Under the pieces are notes generated by a model. It worked only from the letters and a program-made list of their open reading frames with translations. It did no database searches and was not told the origin of the DNA. A stretch of DNA of 6,112 nt from an uncultured Microbacterium sp. (GTDB lineage Bacteria; Actinomycetota; Actinomycetes; Actinomycetales; Microbacteriaceae): contig CALANM010000239.1 in the NCBI GenBank assembly GCA_937926065.1, positions 1 to 6,112 of the forward strand, given 5' to 3'. Both the position numbers and the translations under genes were made by a program. Positions 6,014 through 6,112 of the stretch are shown one piece after another (position 1 is the first letter of the stretch; each line of letters opens with the position of its first letter).

Positions 6014-6112
6014 CGCCGTCCGGCGACAGGATCCTCCCCAGGCGCACCCGCGCGCGGACCGGTGCACGAGGCTCTCGCTCTGCGAGGTGCGGCCTCGGCG
6101 CGTGCGGGACGA
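6014..6112. other. Unassigned tail after lpqB; possible start of next gene
   Basis: These 99 bases reach the right edge. GTG 6062 and GTG 6087 both open plus-strand frames to the edge, but neither has a good ribosome site and the 8-17 residues encoded are unrecognisable. In many actinobacteria a ComF-family phosphoribosyltransferase gene follows lpqB, so its 5' end could lie here or just beyond. No strong terminator hairpin is seen. Confidence 0.3.

Noticed and set aside
4322..6067. Long minus-strand open frame (581 codons) opposite lpqB
   Set aside because: It mirrors lpqB almost exactly and has shadow-type composition (Arg, His, Asp, Gly). LpqB itself has a lipobox, a ribosome site and operon context.
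6067..6097. CGAGGC/GCCTCG inverted repeat after lpqB as a terminator
   Set aside because: Only six paired bases around a 19-nt loop, with no U tract; too weak to call.
1..6112. CRISPR array, tRNA/rRNA, insertion sequence, prophage or defence system
   Set aside because: No spaced direct-repeat array, RNA-gene signature, transposase or terminal inverted repeats were seen. The window is nearly filled by five known chromosomal genes.

Overview
The window is about 70% GC by eye and gene-dense, with typical high-GC actinobacterial codon use. The mtrA-mtrB-lpqB cluster is a hallmark of Actinobacteria (Actinomycetota). The gene styles and the divergent aquaporin fit a Microbacteriaceae-type genome such as Microbacterium or a relative. 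The genus is an inference from general resemblance and was not tested by a search.

Layout: (1) 2-787 (+) is the 3' third of katG, a catalase-peroxidase cut by the left edge. (2) 803-833 is a perfect-stem hairpin between two convergent genes and probably ends transcription from both sides. (3) 854-1696 (-) is a complete AqpZ-type aquaporin with all four selectivity-filter residues and an unusual Ser/Pro/Asp-rich N-terminal extension built from three 7-residue repeats. (4) 1697-1936 is a divergent intergenic region of about 240 bp that must hold the promoters for the aquaporin (-) and for the mtr operon (+). Only a -10-like hexamer could be picked out. (5) 1937-2626 mtrA, 2637-4316 mtrB and 4313-6013 lpqB (all +) form a tightly packed operon: a 10-bp gap between mtrA and mtrB, and a 4-bp ATGA overlap between mtrB and lpqB. 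(6) 6014-6112 is the start of the next intergenic region or gene. In many actinobacteria a comF-like gene follows lpqB, but too little is present to identify it.

How the genes work together: MtrB is a two-TM HAMP sensor kinase that phosphorylates MtrA, an OmpR/PhoB-type regulator. LpqB is an exported lipoprotein known in mycobacteria to interact with MtrB and affect its signalling. In this phylum the system controls cell wall, division and osmotic-stress genes. The divergent position of a water channel next to mtrA invites the hypothesis that it is an MtrA target. KatG is an unrelated oxidative-stress enzyme.

No undescribed system is evident. All five genes belong to well-known families and look intact apart from the edge truncation of katG. 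The points worth a second look are modest: the repeat-built aquaporin N-terminus, the aqpZ-mtrA arrangement, start-site choices and translational coupling.
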